Shown piece by piece: positions 21,962 through 34,300 of a stretch of DNA of 64,000 bases. The translations under genes and the position numbers were made by a program. The stretch spans positions 52,619,779-52,683,778 of the forward strand of contig NW_024041150.1 of the NCBI RefSeq assembly GCF_014851395.1, read 5' to 3'. The first letter of the stretch is position 1; each line of letters begins with the position of its first letter. Source of the DNA: Micropterus salmoides. Lineage: Eukaryota > Chordata > Actinopteri > Centrarchiformes > Centrarchidae. The notes under the pieces are model-generated. The model searched no databases. It worked only from the letters and a program-made list of their open reading frames with translations, and was not told where the DNA came from.

Positions 21962-24900
21962 ATGAAGATGTTTGTGGTGTTTGTGATCCTCGTGCACGGT
22001 AAGATAACCTTCCTCCCTCTGATCTGATCATCACCTTTTAATCTGGGTTTCTGTCATATTAACTAGGCTGTCACCAATAAAGTGAAATACTGACCAAGCG
22101 AACCACAGAGGATGGCTAACAACACACAATGTTCATACTTTCTTGCTTGACACTTTAACACGCGTGTTACATGAGTACATTAGTGCTTCAAAAATTCCAC
22201 AAGTGTAACACTGCTGTAGGTCGATAAGATCTTAATCGATCACTGATCACAATTTCTGTCTGGTTCCTTCTCTCCTTACATGTTTCTCAGGTTGTTTGAA
22301 GGTGAAATCTGTACGTGTGTTTCAAGTAATCTTTTAATATTGATTATTGTGAAATTATTCTAATGAATGCAGTTTCATGTGATCTGATTTGAAGCGACAT
22401 CATGAGGAAGAAGAAATGCAGTTTAAATCCTTTTTATTTCTTTATTGTTTCATTATTGTACTGATGAAAAGTTGGACTGACTTCAGTGTTTAATGACATA
22501 AATCTCTGTCAGCTGTTTGTGTCTCTGACATTAAAATGTTTTCTTGAACAGAAAAAGCTTGTGTTTCCTGACGGCTTCAGTCATTTAGAGATTGATAAAG
22601 AAGTTTAGTTCTTGTGCAGATAATCAACAGGACTGAAGGTTCAGCTTTCTGTCTGTCAGTCTGAGACAGAAACTGGACCAACAGCTCTGACAAACATGAG
22701 GAAGCTGAAGCTCCTCCTCTTTCCTCAGAAGAGATCTGTGGTGATCTGGACTCATTCCAGAGAGCTGCTTTAACAAAGTCTGAAGACTCATATTTGCAAT
22801 GAGGAAACACTAGAGGCAGAGTAAGGTACTGAAAGAAAAAGAAAATAAAGATGAAGAATAACAATACAGTAATACAAATAAACAACTACAATAAAGAGCA
22901 TTACAAATATGAGAACAAGAGAATAAAATACAATAAAACAATGTATCAGTAAAACTAAAAAACTTAAATGAAGCCTGGGTAAACACGTAGGTCTTTTGTT
23001 TGCTTTTAAAAATATCTCTGCTGCCCTCTGGAAGGCCGTTACAAAGACTTTGGTCATATTAAATAAAAGGACACCTCAACATCAGTTTTCATCACGGGGA
23101 CTTGGAGAGATAATTAACAGGCCTCTACCAGAGGACCTAAGGGTTCTGAAGGCTCATAAGCTAAAAGCAGATCTGATACACACTCACTCGCCACTTTGTT
23201 AGGTACACCTGTTTAATTGCTAGTTAACACAAATAGCTAATCAGCCATTCACATGGCAGCAACTCCGTGTATTTAGGCATGTAGACGTGGTCAAACAGAG
23301 CATCATAATGGGGAAGAAAGGGGATTTAAGTGACTTTGAACGTGGCATGATTGTTGGTGCCAGACTATGGAAGATTTTAGTGGACTTTAATATTTGTAAC
23401 CCACAGAAAACAATCACAAATGTATTCTACATAGGGCTGAAACAATTAATCAATTAAATAGATAAAATAGATAAATAAAATGCGACACATTCTTTGCATC
23501 GATGCTTCGTTTAATCCATGTAACTATACAGCACAGTGTTTCGCAGGAACATTTATTACTGTCGCACATCGCGCTTACGCTGTGAACACGACATGATTAT
23601 AATGGAGCTGTTTGCAAAGTGGAGGAAGAGAGAGAAAATAATGAGGGACAAAGAAGAAGGTGTCCAGGTAGAGCTGCGTATCATCTGCGTAGCAGCGATA
23701 AGAGAAGCCGTGTGAGTGAATGATTGGCCCAGTGAGGTGGTGTAAATTGAGAAGAGAAGGAGCCCTAGCACTGAGCCTTGGGGCACCCCTGTGGAGAGGC
23801 AAAACATTATAGGAACGCCCTGAGAGGTTGGATTCGAACCACAGGAGTGCTTTACTCGAGATGTCCATTGCTGAGAGTGCGGATAGCAGGATCCTGTGAT
23901 TGACTGTGTCAAAGGCAGCTGATAGGTCAAGCAGGATAAGAACCAAGGATTGGGCTACAGCTTAAGCTGACCTTAGGGCTTCTGTTACAGACAAAAGAAC
24001 TGTTTCAGTTCAGGATCTAGGTCACACAGGTAGACTCGCTGGTCTTTACCCAAGCAGACTCGCACAGGTAGACTCGCTGGTCTTTATCCAAGTAGACTCA
24101 CACAGGTAGACTCGCGGGTCTTCACCCAAGTAGGTCTTCACACAAGGAGCCAACGCTTATGCTGATGCTTCAGTGATAGGTTTCATTGAAGTAGTATGAG
24201 TCTAATTGCATACAGGTGTTGTGCATTAAGACTGATTGCACCCAGCTGAGATCGCCCTCCAAATTACAAAGACAAAAGGTTGGTTTCAGAAGGAGGGACA
24301 ACACACCCAGTTGTTTGAGCTCACTCAGCCAGATTCTAGTGGAATGCTCAGCGAAGTGCAAAGTGATAGCACATCAAGAGTAAGAAAATAGAGTGAAGTA
24401 TTACCTCACTGCTGCAAACTCTTACTTGCCCAACAATTCAGTCAAATATCTGGATGTGTTCTTGCTCTGCCCGTTATACCGAGCCTGCATTGGGTGGTGA
24501 CTTGTGTGGACTTCGGATAGCCAAGTATCCCAGAATGCATTTTGCACCAACAAGCAGAAATGGTTGAGGAGAAGTCTAGCAACTGTAAGTTACAATACTG
24601 CTGTTATTCTGTCACAGAGTGCAGTATTTTGTTATGTGGTAATATAGTTGTTTAAACTCCAAATGTGTGGTTGATTTCTAAAGACAGAGCTGATTTGAAA
24701 ATTTGCTACAAACTTTTCGGAGATGTGAGGTCCTGCCCACTAACGGGTCCGGCTGTCTTTCCAATTACTGGATGACGGACTGCGTGCTCCCGTTTCTGGA
24801 AGTTTGTACTCCCAAGCCGGACTTGCCAAGTCCCATTTTTGAAGTACAGGAGTCCAAACTTGGTAAATTCTGTATTGAGAAACAGACCCTCCTTTCCTTC

Positions 24901-27411
24901 ACTTCACTATCCACTTCCGCCTGTGTTCTCAAAGGAAATCCAGAGGTATTTGATAAGTCAGGAGGGAAACCTGCAATGGTTCTTGGTGAAACCAGAGACA
25001 CTCAGCTCCAATAGCTAGGAAACCCTACTTGAGTTTGGGGCAAATGGTTGTTCCAGTCATAACAGAGTCTGTTTACGTGACCTTAAAATTCCAACATGAG
25101 CTAGAGGCATACTAGCTGGAACAGTGTTGACATTAGCATCTCAACAAAACATGAAAACGTGATAAATGCCAGAAAACGCTGGATACAACGTGTCCCTGGG
25201 CAAGACATTGAACTCGTAGTTGCTCCAGAGGCCAAATGTATTGGGACACCCCTTCGACTCACTGAATTCCGGTGTTCCAATCACTTCTATGGCCAAAGGT
25301 GTGTAAAATCAAGCATGTAGTCATCCTGACTGCTTCTACAAACATTTGTAAAAGAATGGGTCGCTCTCAGGAGCTTAGTGAATTCAAGTGTTGTACGGTG
25401 ATAGGTTAACAACTGTGCAATAAGTCCATTTGTGAAATTTCCTCACTACTAAATATTCTAATCTGTAATCTGTTAGTGGTATTATAACAAAGTGGAAGTG
25501 ATGGGAACAACTGAAACTCAGCCACAAGTCGTAGGCCTCATAAAATCACAGAGCAGGGTCAGCGGATGCTGAGGCACACCAACCCAAAAAGTCCCTAACT
25601 TTCTGCGGAGTCAGCAGCTACAGACCTCCAAATGTTGTGTGGCCTTCATGGGGATTATGATGTGGGGTTTTTTCTCGGGTTGGGCTAGGCCCTTTAATTC
25701 CAGTGAAAGGAATTGTTAATGCTCCAACATACCAAGACATTTTGGACAATTTCATGCTCCCAACTATATGCTATTGCAATTTTAAGTCTTTTTTTATAAA
25801 AGCTGAATGACTGATCATCATAATACAACAGTGTGACTATGCCTTTGGTGTGAGAGACCCGGGTTCAATCCCCCATTGTGACACATCCACCATTGTGTCC
25901 CTGAGCAAGACACTTAACCCCTAATTGCTCTAGAGGCGTGCAACCTCTGACATGTATAGCAATTGTAAGTAGCTTTGGATAAAAGCGTCAGCTAAATGAA
26001 TAAATGTAAGGTAATGTGTGTTGATGTGAGCTCACAAATTGTTAAGAGTTCATAGAAATTGGTAAAACAGAGAAAAAGTAAAAAAAATTGTGGTTTTGTT
26101 TGAATATAATTGTAGATTGTAATTTGTGTTTAGCAAATTTTTATATCTATGTGTGACTCTACATTTTCATTGAATTAGATTGACATGGTGGTGGTGACTT
26201 CACAGTTTATAAGACACCTTTGTTGTGAGAGGCCCGGGTTCAATTCCCACTGTGACCCATCGACCATTGTGTACCTGAGCAAGACGCTTAACCCCTAGTT
26301 GCTCCAGAGGCGTGCGACCTCTGAAGTGTGTGAAGTCGCTTTGGGATAAATAAAATTAATAATTGTGAATGTGATTGATTTACCCCCATAGGATAAGACA
26401 TGAAATATGATTCAACCTCTCTGTCTGTGTGACCTCACAGTTTCCCACCATGCCTTAGCTGTGGAGCTGTTTGAGGGGGAGGAGTTTGTCCTGCTGCCCT
26501 GTGGGTATCAGACTTTTGACATGGACAACCCCACAGTGGTGTGGAGCCGCTACGATCTCAATCCTCCAACCGTCCACCAGCGTCAGCAGGAAGGTGATGA
26601 ACTTTCATACCAAAACAAGCTTTACAGCGGCCGAACATCCATGATGACTGACGCTCTGGAAACTGGAGACCTCAGCCTCACTCTGACAAAACTCCAGCTC
26701 TCTGACAGCGGCAGCTACACCTGCACTGTCAGAGAGTTAGGAGGACAAAAGAGACAACGGAGAGTGAGAAACATACAGTTGAAGGTCAAAGGTCAGCAAC
26801 ACACTATAACACCTGCTGTAGATATAGGTCAGAGGTCATTGATGCTGTGATTGAACCTCTCTGTCTGTTTGACCTCACAGCTTCCCAGGATCCCTCAGCT
26901 GTGGAGCTGTATGAAGGGGAGGAGTTTGTCCTGCTGCCCTGTCAGTTTCCCCCATTGGACCTAGACCACCCCACAGTGGTGTGGATCCGCTACGATCTCG
27001 ATCCTTCAACCATCCACCAGCGTCAGCAGGAAGGTGATGAACTTAGATACCAAAACCAGCTTTACAGCGGCCGAACATCCATGATGACTGACGCTCTGGA
27101 AACTGGAGACCTCAGCCTCACTCTGACAAAACTCCAGCTCTCTGACAGCGGCACCTACACCTGCACTGCCAGAGTATTAAGAGGAGAACGGAGAGTGACA
27201 GAGATACAGCTGCAGGTCAAAGGTCAGCAACAAACCTTAACACCTGCTGTAGCTACAGGTCAGAGGTCAGAGGTCATGTTCTTTATGTTTCTGGTTCCCA
27301 CAGAACGATTTCCATCCTGGGCCAAAGTTCTCCTGGTTCTCCTGGTTCTCCTGGTTGTTGGTCTTGTTGCTGGGGGTCTTCTGGTACATTTCCGGCAGTA
27401 TTTCATGTCAG
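21962..27411 (+). CDS. Type I membrane protein with two V-set Ig domains (B7/butyrophilin-like), 3' end not found
   Basis: Four exons with consistent phase-1 junctions: 21962-21998 (MKMFVVFVILVH, signal peptide), 26441-26791 (Ig 1), 26881-27222 (Ig 2) and 27304-27411 (transmembrane). Each Ig exon has the V-set features LLPC, VVW.RYDL, DLSLTLTKLQLSDSG and YTCT, so the disulfide cysteines and core Trp are present. Exon 4 gives ERFPSWAK, then a Leu/Val-rich helix (VLLVLLVLLVVGLVAGGLLV) and a short HFRQYFMS stem. It ends at a GTATGT donor in phase 1, so at least one cytoplasmic-tail exon remains unidentified downstream. The two Ig exons are nearly identical over long stretches and are separated by only 89 bp, indicating recent exon duplication. 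The role is probably a cell-surface immune ligand or receptor; the exact family (B7, butyrophilin-like or other) is not settled. Confidence 0.8.
23181..23367 (+). mobile_element. Tc1-like element, 5' end fragment
   Basis: It begins at the terminal-repeat phrase cactcactcgccactttgtt followed by aggtacacctgtttaattgc, then runs into the transposase start ATGGGGAAGAAAGGGGATTT (MGKKGDLSDFERGMIVGARL-type DNA-binding start). It stops at gtgccagacta. It appears to be the same family as the fragment at 60185-60375, which carries the opposite part of the transposase. Confidence 0.85.
23556..23946 (-). mobile_element. Non-LTR retrotransposon reverse-transcriptase fragment
   Basis: The minus-strand translation has LLDLSAAFDTVNHRILL (RT motif A), a partial LSGRSYNV, and CYADDTQLYLD (motif C). 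The PQGSVLGPLLFSIY motif appears in the next frame, showing a frameshift between motifs. Same family as 7575-7880. It lies inside the large first intron of the Ig gene. Confidence 0.9.
24025..24138. repeat. 38-bp tandem repeat, three copies
   Basis: Copies begin at cacaggtagactcgctggtc (24025), 24063 and 24101, exactly 38 bp apart, each continuing tttacccaagtagactcg with few changes. Confidence 0.9.
25231..25770 (+). mobile_element. Internally deleted Tc1-like transposon
   Basis: The left part (ccaaatgtattgggacaccc, then aaatcaagc, then gggtcgctctcaggagctta) is the terminal repeat and transposase start of a common fish Tc1 family. The right part (gggattatgatgtggggttt and ccagtgaaaggaattgttaa) corresponds to the DDE core. 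The segment that normally joins them is missing, so this is a deletion derivative. It is inserted next to a SINE remnant (gtccctgggcaagacattga, 25191-25230). Confidence 0.85.
25835..26010 (+). repeat. tRNA-derived SINE, copy 1
   Basis: It contains a Pol III B-box-like gggttcaatccc, the conserved middle ctgagcaagacacttaaccc and the tail agctttggataaaagcgtcagctaaatg (read as agctttggataaaagcgtc plus agctaaatg). The tail ends in gaataaatgtaa. It lies in intron 1 of the Ig gene. Confidence 0.85.
26215..26345 (+). repeat. tRNA-derived SINE, copy 2
   Basis: Same family and orientation as 25835-26010: gcccgggttcaattcccact, ctgagcaagacgcttaaccc and aagtcgctttgggataaa. The tail is truncated. It ends about 95 bp before the first Ig V-set exon. 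Confidence 0.85.
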
Positions 27412-30400
27412 GTATGTCACTACTACACTTCCAGCATATGAAGTTATTATTGGAGCAAAACAGCTGAACACTTGTGACAGTGGAACCTGTAGATGTAGAA
27501 AATAGTCCCACATGTGTTTCAGTGATACTGAAGTCAGATAAAAACATTTCATGAGTACATTTCATGAAGTCTTTCTGCCACAAACACAACAGCTGCTCTT
27601 CTCAAGTTCTTCACTTCAGCTGAATAAATCCTATCCTATGAATCAGAAATGAAGAAACTCACATGCTCACATTTCTGCTACAGCTGCTGCAGTGAATATT
27701 AGAGTAATTTTTTGGAGCTTCAAAGCTTTGATAGTAATTAACGGTGAAAAGTCAAAGCTTCGATGTAGCTGAGAGTCCAGAGTGAGAGAGTCTGATCCGA
27801 GCACGTCCAGAGCAGAATCTGGGAATAGTTTAGCCGGACGGGGGTCCAGGCAGAGAGCAGACGGGATGATGAACGGTATTTCCCGTTAGCTGAACTAAAT
27901 CTAACACGCTATTATACAAAATTCACTATTTTTATCTGGTAATTCATTAGTTATTACTGGTTCAGTTATCCTGAAATTGTAAACTCTAGTCAGTCAGTCA
28001 ATATCACATCTGAGGGTGATTTCTATGTATAGGGACTCTAGATCCTTAACCACACACACACTATATCACTGTGCTCAAGGTGAAGTTTATTAACTAACAT
28101 GATAATGAACAGGGTATGTTAGACTCGATGGAATTTCGAGAATTCTACGAGGATGAGGGAACGAATGGTCGAAAATACGTTACAAATTTAGTTTGACTAA
28201 TCTAGGGGTTTGTTAACTGTAGATGAAGGCCAACTGGAGAACACCAACGAGTCACAGAGTGTGGGTTGTTTTGCCTTACTTTTGAAGCAGTTCCCGTAGC
28301 AAAGTCTCGACTGCCGGTTGGCCCGTGGAGTTGGTTCTGGCCCGACCCCAGTGGCGTTTCCAGTTGAGTTCGAAACCGGTTGATTTGTTCCGGAGTCCTT
28401 TGCAGGAAACGCTTGCAGCAATGGGCCGTCAGCCCAGGCTTGCACTCTGAGTTCTTTGGTGTCGCTATAGCTCAGCGGCACATACTCCAGGCTCTGTCGT
28501 TAGATCCGTGGCTTCATTCATTCAAGGCAAGCAATGAACGGCTTCTGAGTTTCTGGTCCAAAGTTGTTCAAAACGATCGGATGGGGTTAAAACGACAAAA
28601 TCAAATAAACTCACACATTCGCCGTAGGTTCGCGAGGCCCCGGGAATATAGACTATTTAATGTTGCTGAGATTAAACAAGTCTGGGAAAAGTTTCACCCC
28701 AGGCCGCTCCAAACAAAAATCTGAAAATTTTTGGGAATTGGGAATTCTGAGGGCAGTAGCTTTCTCAGCTCGTCTGAAGAAAATTTAAGTACGAAATGAA
28801 AAAAAAAACATCGGAATTTCAGAAGTAAAGGAAGTTAACAAGAGCGTATACGTTTAGTTTCAAGAGAGGGGGGAGACAAAAGACAACAAGGTCTTTGATC
28901 TCCCTCCATTAGGACGGGGTGACGTCAATTTGGTAGTGGGTATCTCAGGGGAAGCAACCTAAAGGTGTTTACTTTCTTTTGGGATAAAGAAATAAACATT
29001 GCGCATATTTTCCTTTAATCTCTCTCTCCACAATATCGACATTTGAAAAATACTCAGTTCTAAACATTCAGATAAAGACAAATAAAACAAGACTAAACAC
29101 TAGGGAAAAAGTTTATTATGGTTATATAAAACGTAACAAAGCTTAACTACATGTCCTCAGTATAAACTTGATGGTTACTGGTTTTAACTCAAGAGACAAT
29201 TTAGATGTAAGCGTGGCAGCAAAATTTTGTTTAAACAATTACATGGTGATAGGTACTTAGCGATCATTGTCAGTGTAAGTTTTAAATACTTGCGTGTTAT
29301 ACCTTTCCTGTCCCCTTGGTGGCGCTCGGGTCACACAGTAGACATTCCACTGTGAGATTTACCACTTTAACTGAGAGGCTGGTGATACACACAGGCGTAT
29401 CAATGGATGTTTTAGTAGGAAATTGCATATGAAACATGTAACTAAAACATTATAATACTTACCAGACAGTGATTACTAGGGAATAACAGGGACTAATTAA
29501 GACAAAACAGAAAGAGGTTAGGGAACTCTTCAAGATTACTTTCTTATGGGTCTGATAGTTTTCAAACATCACTAAAAGGATAACAACAGGGTCATTACTT
29601 ACTAAACTCACTTAGCAAGGTTATTATTTAAACAGAACAAACACAGTTATAATTGAACCTTTGTTGGTTCGAGAAACAGGGTTTGTTATGGTCTCTTGCA
29701 TTTCTGGCTTAGCATATTGGCACATGGCTAAGAGAAAAGGAAATGGTGGTTTATGGCTTAGCCGTTCTGTGGAAAGAAAAGAGTCAGGTTGAGGCCGGAG
29801 GTGAGGGAGAAAGGGGTCAGATAGCCCCTTTAGCTGTTCTGTTGAATGTCTCTAGTGAACCCTTTAAGGCTTGGGTGGTTCAATAAGGCTCGTTGAATAC
29901 ACAATCCTTAAGCGATACATTGTCTGATTGAGTCTCTGCCGGTCCCTACCAAACACCATGTCTCTGGTTTTTGCATGTGAAAAGGTCAACTCTCGGGGAG
30001 GAAAACTTCCCTTCTTCTTTGACACCATCTGACCTTCTTTCCATTCTTTGGAGTGAGTCTGGTTGAGTTCACAACGCTGTCGTATAAAAAGCTACTTCAC
30101 AAACACCAGGGAGAAAGCCTGTGAAGAGATGTAGAGAACAGAACCACAAGCAACAGCAATGATAATTGTGAACCAGATTTATAGGACTTTTAGAAGACAG
30201 TATTTTGTATTTGTTGTGGAGCGATAATTGATGTTCAGTTCATCTTGTTTCCTCCTTTGAATCCAACTGGTGACGACACTTTGTGAATGCTGGTGTCTTT
30301 CTGCCGATTAAATGCGCTGACTTAAACACACTGAATCTAAAACCAAACTGAAAGGCAGCCCTGAGGAGCTTCAGTAATAACCACAGAACACAGCGCACAG

Positions 30401-31060
30401 CAACGTTCACACAGATCACAAAGATAATGAGACCACAATGAGAATATCGTATTTGGGTCAAAGTAGGATACCAGAGAACTCACCAGACTGGAAATGCAGA
30501 GAACAAACTATCATTGATGCAGGAATGTTGTTGCAGAACCGGTGTTCCGTCGATATGTGCTACCTGTCGAGATGTGCTTCTTAGTGGTGCTGTGCATCAC
30601 CATCAAGCGTGGCCTATTTCCAAGCCCATAAATCTGTGTACCCTTGCTGTCAGTGGCTAATCATAAGCAATATCCAATACAAATCATCTTAAGTCTATCT
30701 CTGAAATCTTTAGAAATCGTTATAATATAGTATTTCAACATGCTCCCCATCTCCTTACAGTGCACATGGAGTGAGCAGTGGTGCAATATAAAATGATTCT
30801 GTAGTGGGAGCATTATTTGATCAGTTAAAAGGTCTCAGCCTGAAGACCTCAGAGAGCGACCAAAGGTGTGTGCATGAATTAGATCCTGGATGTAACATGG
30901 AGCTTGTCAAGGCTGTGTAATGATTAAAATTTTAAAAAGTCAAACCAATCAGAAGCCAATGAAGGGCCTAGGCACAGGAGTAATGTGGGGGCTCCTGCTG
31001 GTCTTAGTCAAAAGTTCAGGCTGCTGTCTGTACAGCTGATGTGTTTTGTTGTCCTCTCAG
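27412..31060. other. Repeat-rich interval between first Ig gene and next V-set exon
   Basis: No exon was recognised; a cytoplasmic-tail exon of the upstream Ig gene may be hidden here. The stretch from about 28035 resembles the stretch from about 61660: both have aaggtga, tttattaactaac and then, about 200 bp on, cacaga.tgt...ttgttttg.cttact. The two are therefore copies of one dispersed element of unknown class. A conventional open frame or terminal repeat was not found. Confidence 0.45.
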
Positions 31061-31381
31061 TCTACCAGGTGGAGGTGGATTCAGGGGTGGAGTCTGTCCT
31101 GCTGCCCTGCAAAACCACAGTTCACCTGCCTGAAGACGGCACAGTGGAGTGGAGGGACGAAGATTACAGGAAGGTTCACGTATATAAGAACGGCTCTGAA
31201 CAGCCTGAAGAACAGGACCCGCTTTACAGAGACCGAACAGAGATGAAGAGAAACCTGCTGAGACCTGGAGACCTCAGTCTGACCCTGAAACACCCCACAG
31301 ACAGTGACATCTACACCTGCACCATCTACAGCAGGAAGAGAAAAATCCTGATGAAGAAACAAGTGAAGCTTGAGGTCAAAG
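31061..31381 (+). CDS. Ig V-set domain exon (second group, exon B)
   Basis: Phase-1 exon of 321 nt with a CTCTCAG acceptor and a GTCAGT donor. The translation holds QVEVDSGVESVLLPC, TVEW, VHVYKNGSEQPEEQ, RDRTEMKRNLLRPGDLSLTL and DSDIYTCTIYS: a V-set fold with both cysteines, the core Trp and an NGS glycosylation sequon. It is closely related to exons at 37252 and 44055 and more distantly to 26441/26881. The frame stays open upstream of the acceptor through a hydrophobic LLSVQLMCFVVLSV segment, so the leader might be read through rather than spliced. Whether B, C and D form one multi-Ig gene or three genes is not resolved. The 3' flank turns into the 4.5-kb minisatellite at once. Confidence 0.75.
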
Positions 31382-34300
31382 GTCAGTGCTGTAGATACAG
31401 GTCAGAGCTGTAGATACAGGTCAGAGCTGTGGATACAGGTCAGAGGTCAGAGCTGTGGATACAGGTCAGAGGTCAGAGCTGTGGATACAGGTCAGAGGTC
31501 AGAGCTGTGGATACAGGTCAGAGGTCAGAGCTGTGGATAAAGGTCAGAGGTCAGAGCTGTGGATACTGGTCAGAGCTGTAGATACAGGTCAGAGGTCAGA
31601 GCTGTGGATAAAGGTCAGAGGTCAGAGCTGTGGATACTGGTCAGAGCTGTGGATACAGGTCAGAGGTCAGAGCTGTGGATAAAGGTCAGAGCTGTGGATA
31701 CAGGTCAGAGGTCAGAGCTGTGGATACAGGTCAGTGCTGTGGATACAGGTCAGAGGTCAGAGCTGTGGATACAGGTCAGTGCTGTGGATACAGGTCAGAG
31801 GTCAGAGCTGTGGATACAGGTCAGAGGTCAGAGCTGTGGATACAGGTCAGAGGTCAGAGCTGTGGATACAGGTCAGAGCTGTGGATACAGGTCAGTGCTG
31901 TGGATACAGGTCAGAGGTCAGAGCTGTGGATACAGGTCAGAGGTCAGAGCTGTGGATAAAGGTCAGTGCTGTGGATACAGGTCAGAGGTCAGAGCTGTGG
32001 ATACAGGTCAGAGCTGTGGATACAGGTCAGAGCTGTGGATACTGGTCAGAGCTGTGGATACAGGTCAGAGGTCAGAGCTGTGGATAAAGGTCAGAGCTGT
32101 GGATACAGGTCAGAGGTCAGAGCTGTGGATACAGGTCAGAGGTCAGAGCTGTGGATACAGGTCAGAGCTGTGGATAAAGGTCAGAGGTCAGAGCTGTGGA
32201 TACTGGTCAGAGCTGTAGATACAGTTCAGAGGTCAGAGCTGTGGATACAGGTCAGAGGTCAGAGCTGTGGATACAGGTCAGAGGTCAGCTGTGGATACAG
32301 GTCAGAGCTGTGGATACAGGTCAGAGGTCAGAGCTGTGGATACAGGTCAGAGGTCAGAGCTGTGGATAAAGGTCAGAGGTCAGAGCTGTGGATACTGGTC
32401 AGAGCTGTAGATACAGGTCAGAGGTCAGAGCTGTGGATAAAGGTCAGAGGTCAGAGCTGTGGATACTGGTCAGAGCTGTGGATACAGGTCAGAGGTCAGA
32501 GCTGTGGATAAAGGTCAGAGCTGTGGATACAGGTCAGAGGTCAGAGCTGTGGATACAGGTCAGTGCTGTGGATACAGGTCAGAGGTCAGAGCTGTGGATA
32601 CAGGTCAGAGGTCAGAGCTGTGGATACAGGTCAGTGCTGTGGATACAGGTCAGAGGTCAGAGCTGTGGATACAGGTCAGAGGTCAGAGCTGTGGATACAG
32701 GTCAGTGCTGTGGATACAGGTCAGAGGTCAGAGCTGTGGATACAGGTCAGTGCTGTGGATACAGGTCAGAGGTCAGAGCTGTGGATACAGGTCAGAGGTC
32801 AGAGCTGTGGATACAGGTCAGAGCTGTGGATACAGGTCAGTGCTGTGGATACAGGTCAGAGGTCAGAGCTGTGGATACAGGTCAGAGGTCAGAGCTGTGG
32901 ATAAAGGTCAGTGCTGTGGATACAGGTCAGAGGTCAGAGCTGTGGATACAGGTCAGTGCTGTGGATACAGGTCAGAGGTCAGAGCTGTGGATACAGGTCA
33001 GTGCTGTGGATACAGGTCAGAGGTCAGAGCTGTGGATACAGGTCAGAGGTCAGAGCTGTGGATAAAGGTCAGTGCTGTGGATACAGGTCAGAGGTCAGAG
33101 CTGTGGATACAGGTCAGAGGTCAGAGCTGTGGATACAGGTCAGTGCTGTGGATACAGGTCAGAGGTCAGAGCTGTGGATACAGGTCAGAGGTCAGAGCTG
33201 TGGATAAAGGTCAGTGCTGTGGATACAGGTCAGAGGTCAGAGCTGTGGATACAGGTCAGAGGTCAGAGCTGTGGATACAGGTCAGTGCTGTGGATACAGG
33301 TCAGAGGTCAGAGCTGTGGATACAGGTCAGAGCTGTGGATACAGGTCAGAGGTCAGAGCTGTGGATACAGGTCAGAGGTCAGAGCTGTGGATACAGGTCA
33401 GAGCTGTGGATAAAGGTCAGAGGTCAGAGCTGTGGATAAAGGTCAGAGGTCAGAGCTGTGGATACTGGTCAGAGCTGTAGATACAGGTCAGAGGTCAGAG
33501 CTGTGGATACTGGTCAGAGCTGTGGATACAGGTCAGAGGTCAGAGCTGTGGATACAGGTCAGAGGTCAGAGCTGTGGATAAAGGTCAGAGCTGTGGATAC
33601 AGGTCAGTGCTGTGGATACAGGTCAGAGGTCAGAGCTGTGGATACAGGTCAGAGGTCAGAGCTGTGGATACAGGTCAGAGGTCAGAGCTGTGGATACAGG
33701 TCAGAGCTGTGGATACAGGTCAGAGGTCAGAGCTGTGGATACAGGTCAGAGGTCAGAGCTGTGGATAAAGGTCAGAGGTCAGAGCTGTGGATAAAGGTCA
33801 GAGGTCAGAGCTGTGGATAAAGGTCAGAGGTCAGAGCTGTGGATACTGGTCAGAGGTCAGAGCTGTGGATAAAGGTCAGAGGTCAGAGCTGTGGATACAG
33901 GTCAGAGGTCAGAGCTGTGGATACAGGTCAGAGGTCAGAGCTGTGGATACTGGTCAGAGCTGTGGATACAGGTCAGAGGTCAGAGCTGTGGATACAGGTC
34001 AGAGGTCAGAGCTGTGGATAAAGGTCAGAGCTGTGGATACAGGTCAGAGGTCAGAGCTGTGGATACAGGTCAGTGCTGTGGATACAGGTCAGAGGTCAGA
34101 GCTGTGGATACAGGTCAGAGGTCAGAGCTGTGGATAAAGGTCAGAGCTGTGGATACAGGTCAGAGGTCAGAGCTGTGGATACAGGTCAGTGCTGTGGATA
34201 CAGGTCAGAGGTCAGAGCTGTGGATACAGGTCAGAGGTCAGAGCTGTAGATACAGGTCAGAGCTGTAGATACAGGTCAGAGGTCAGAGCTGTGGATACTG

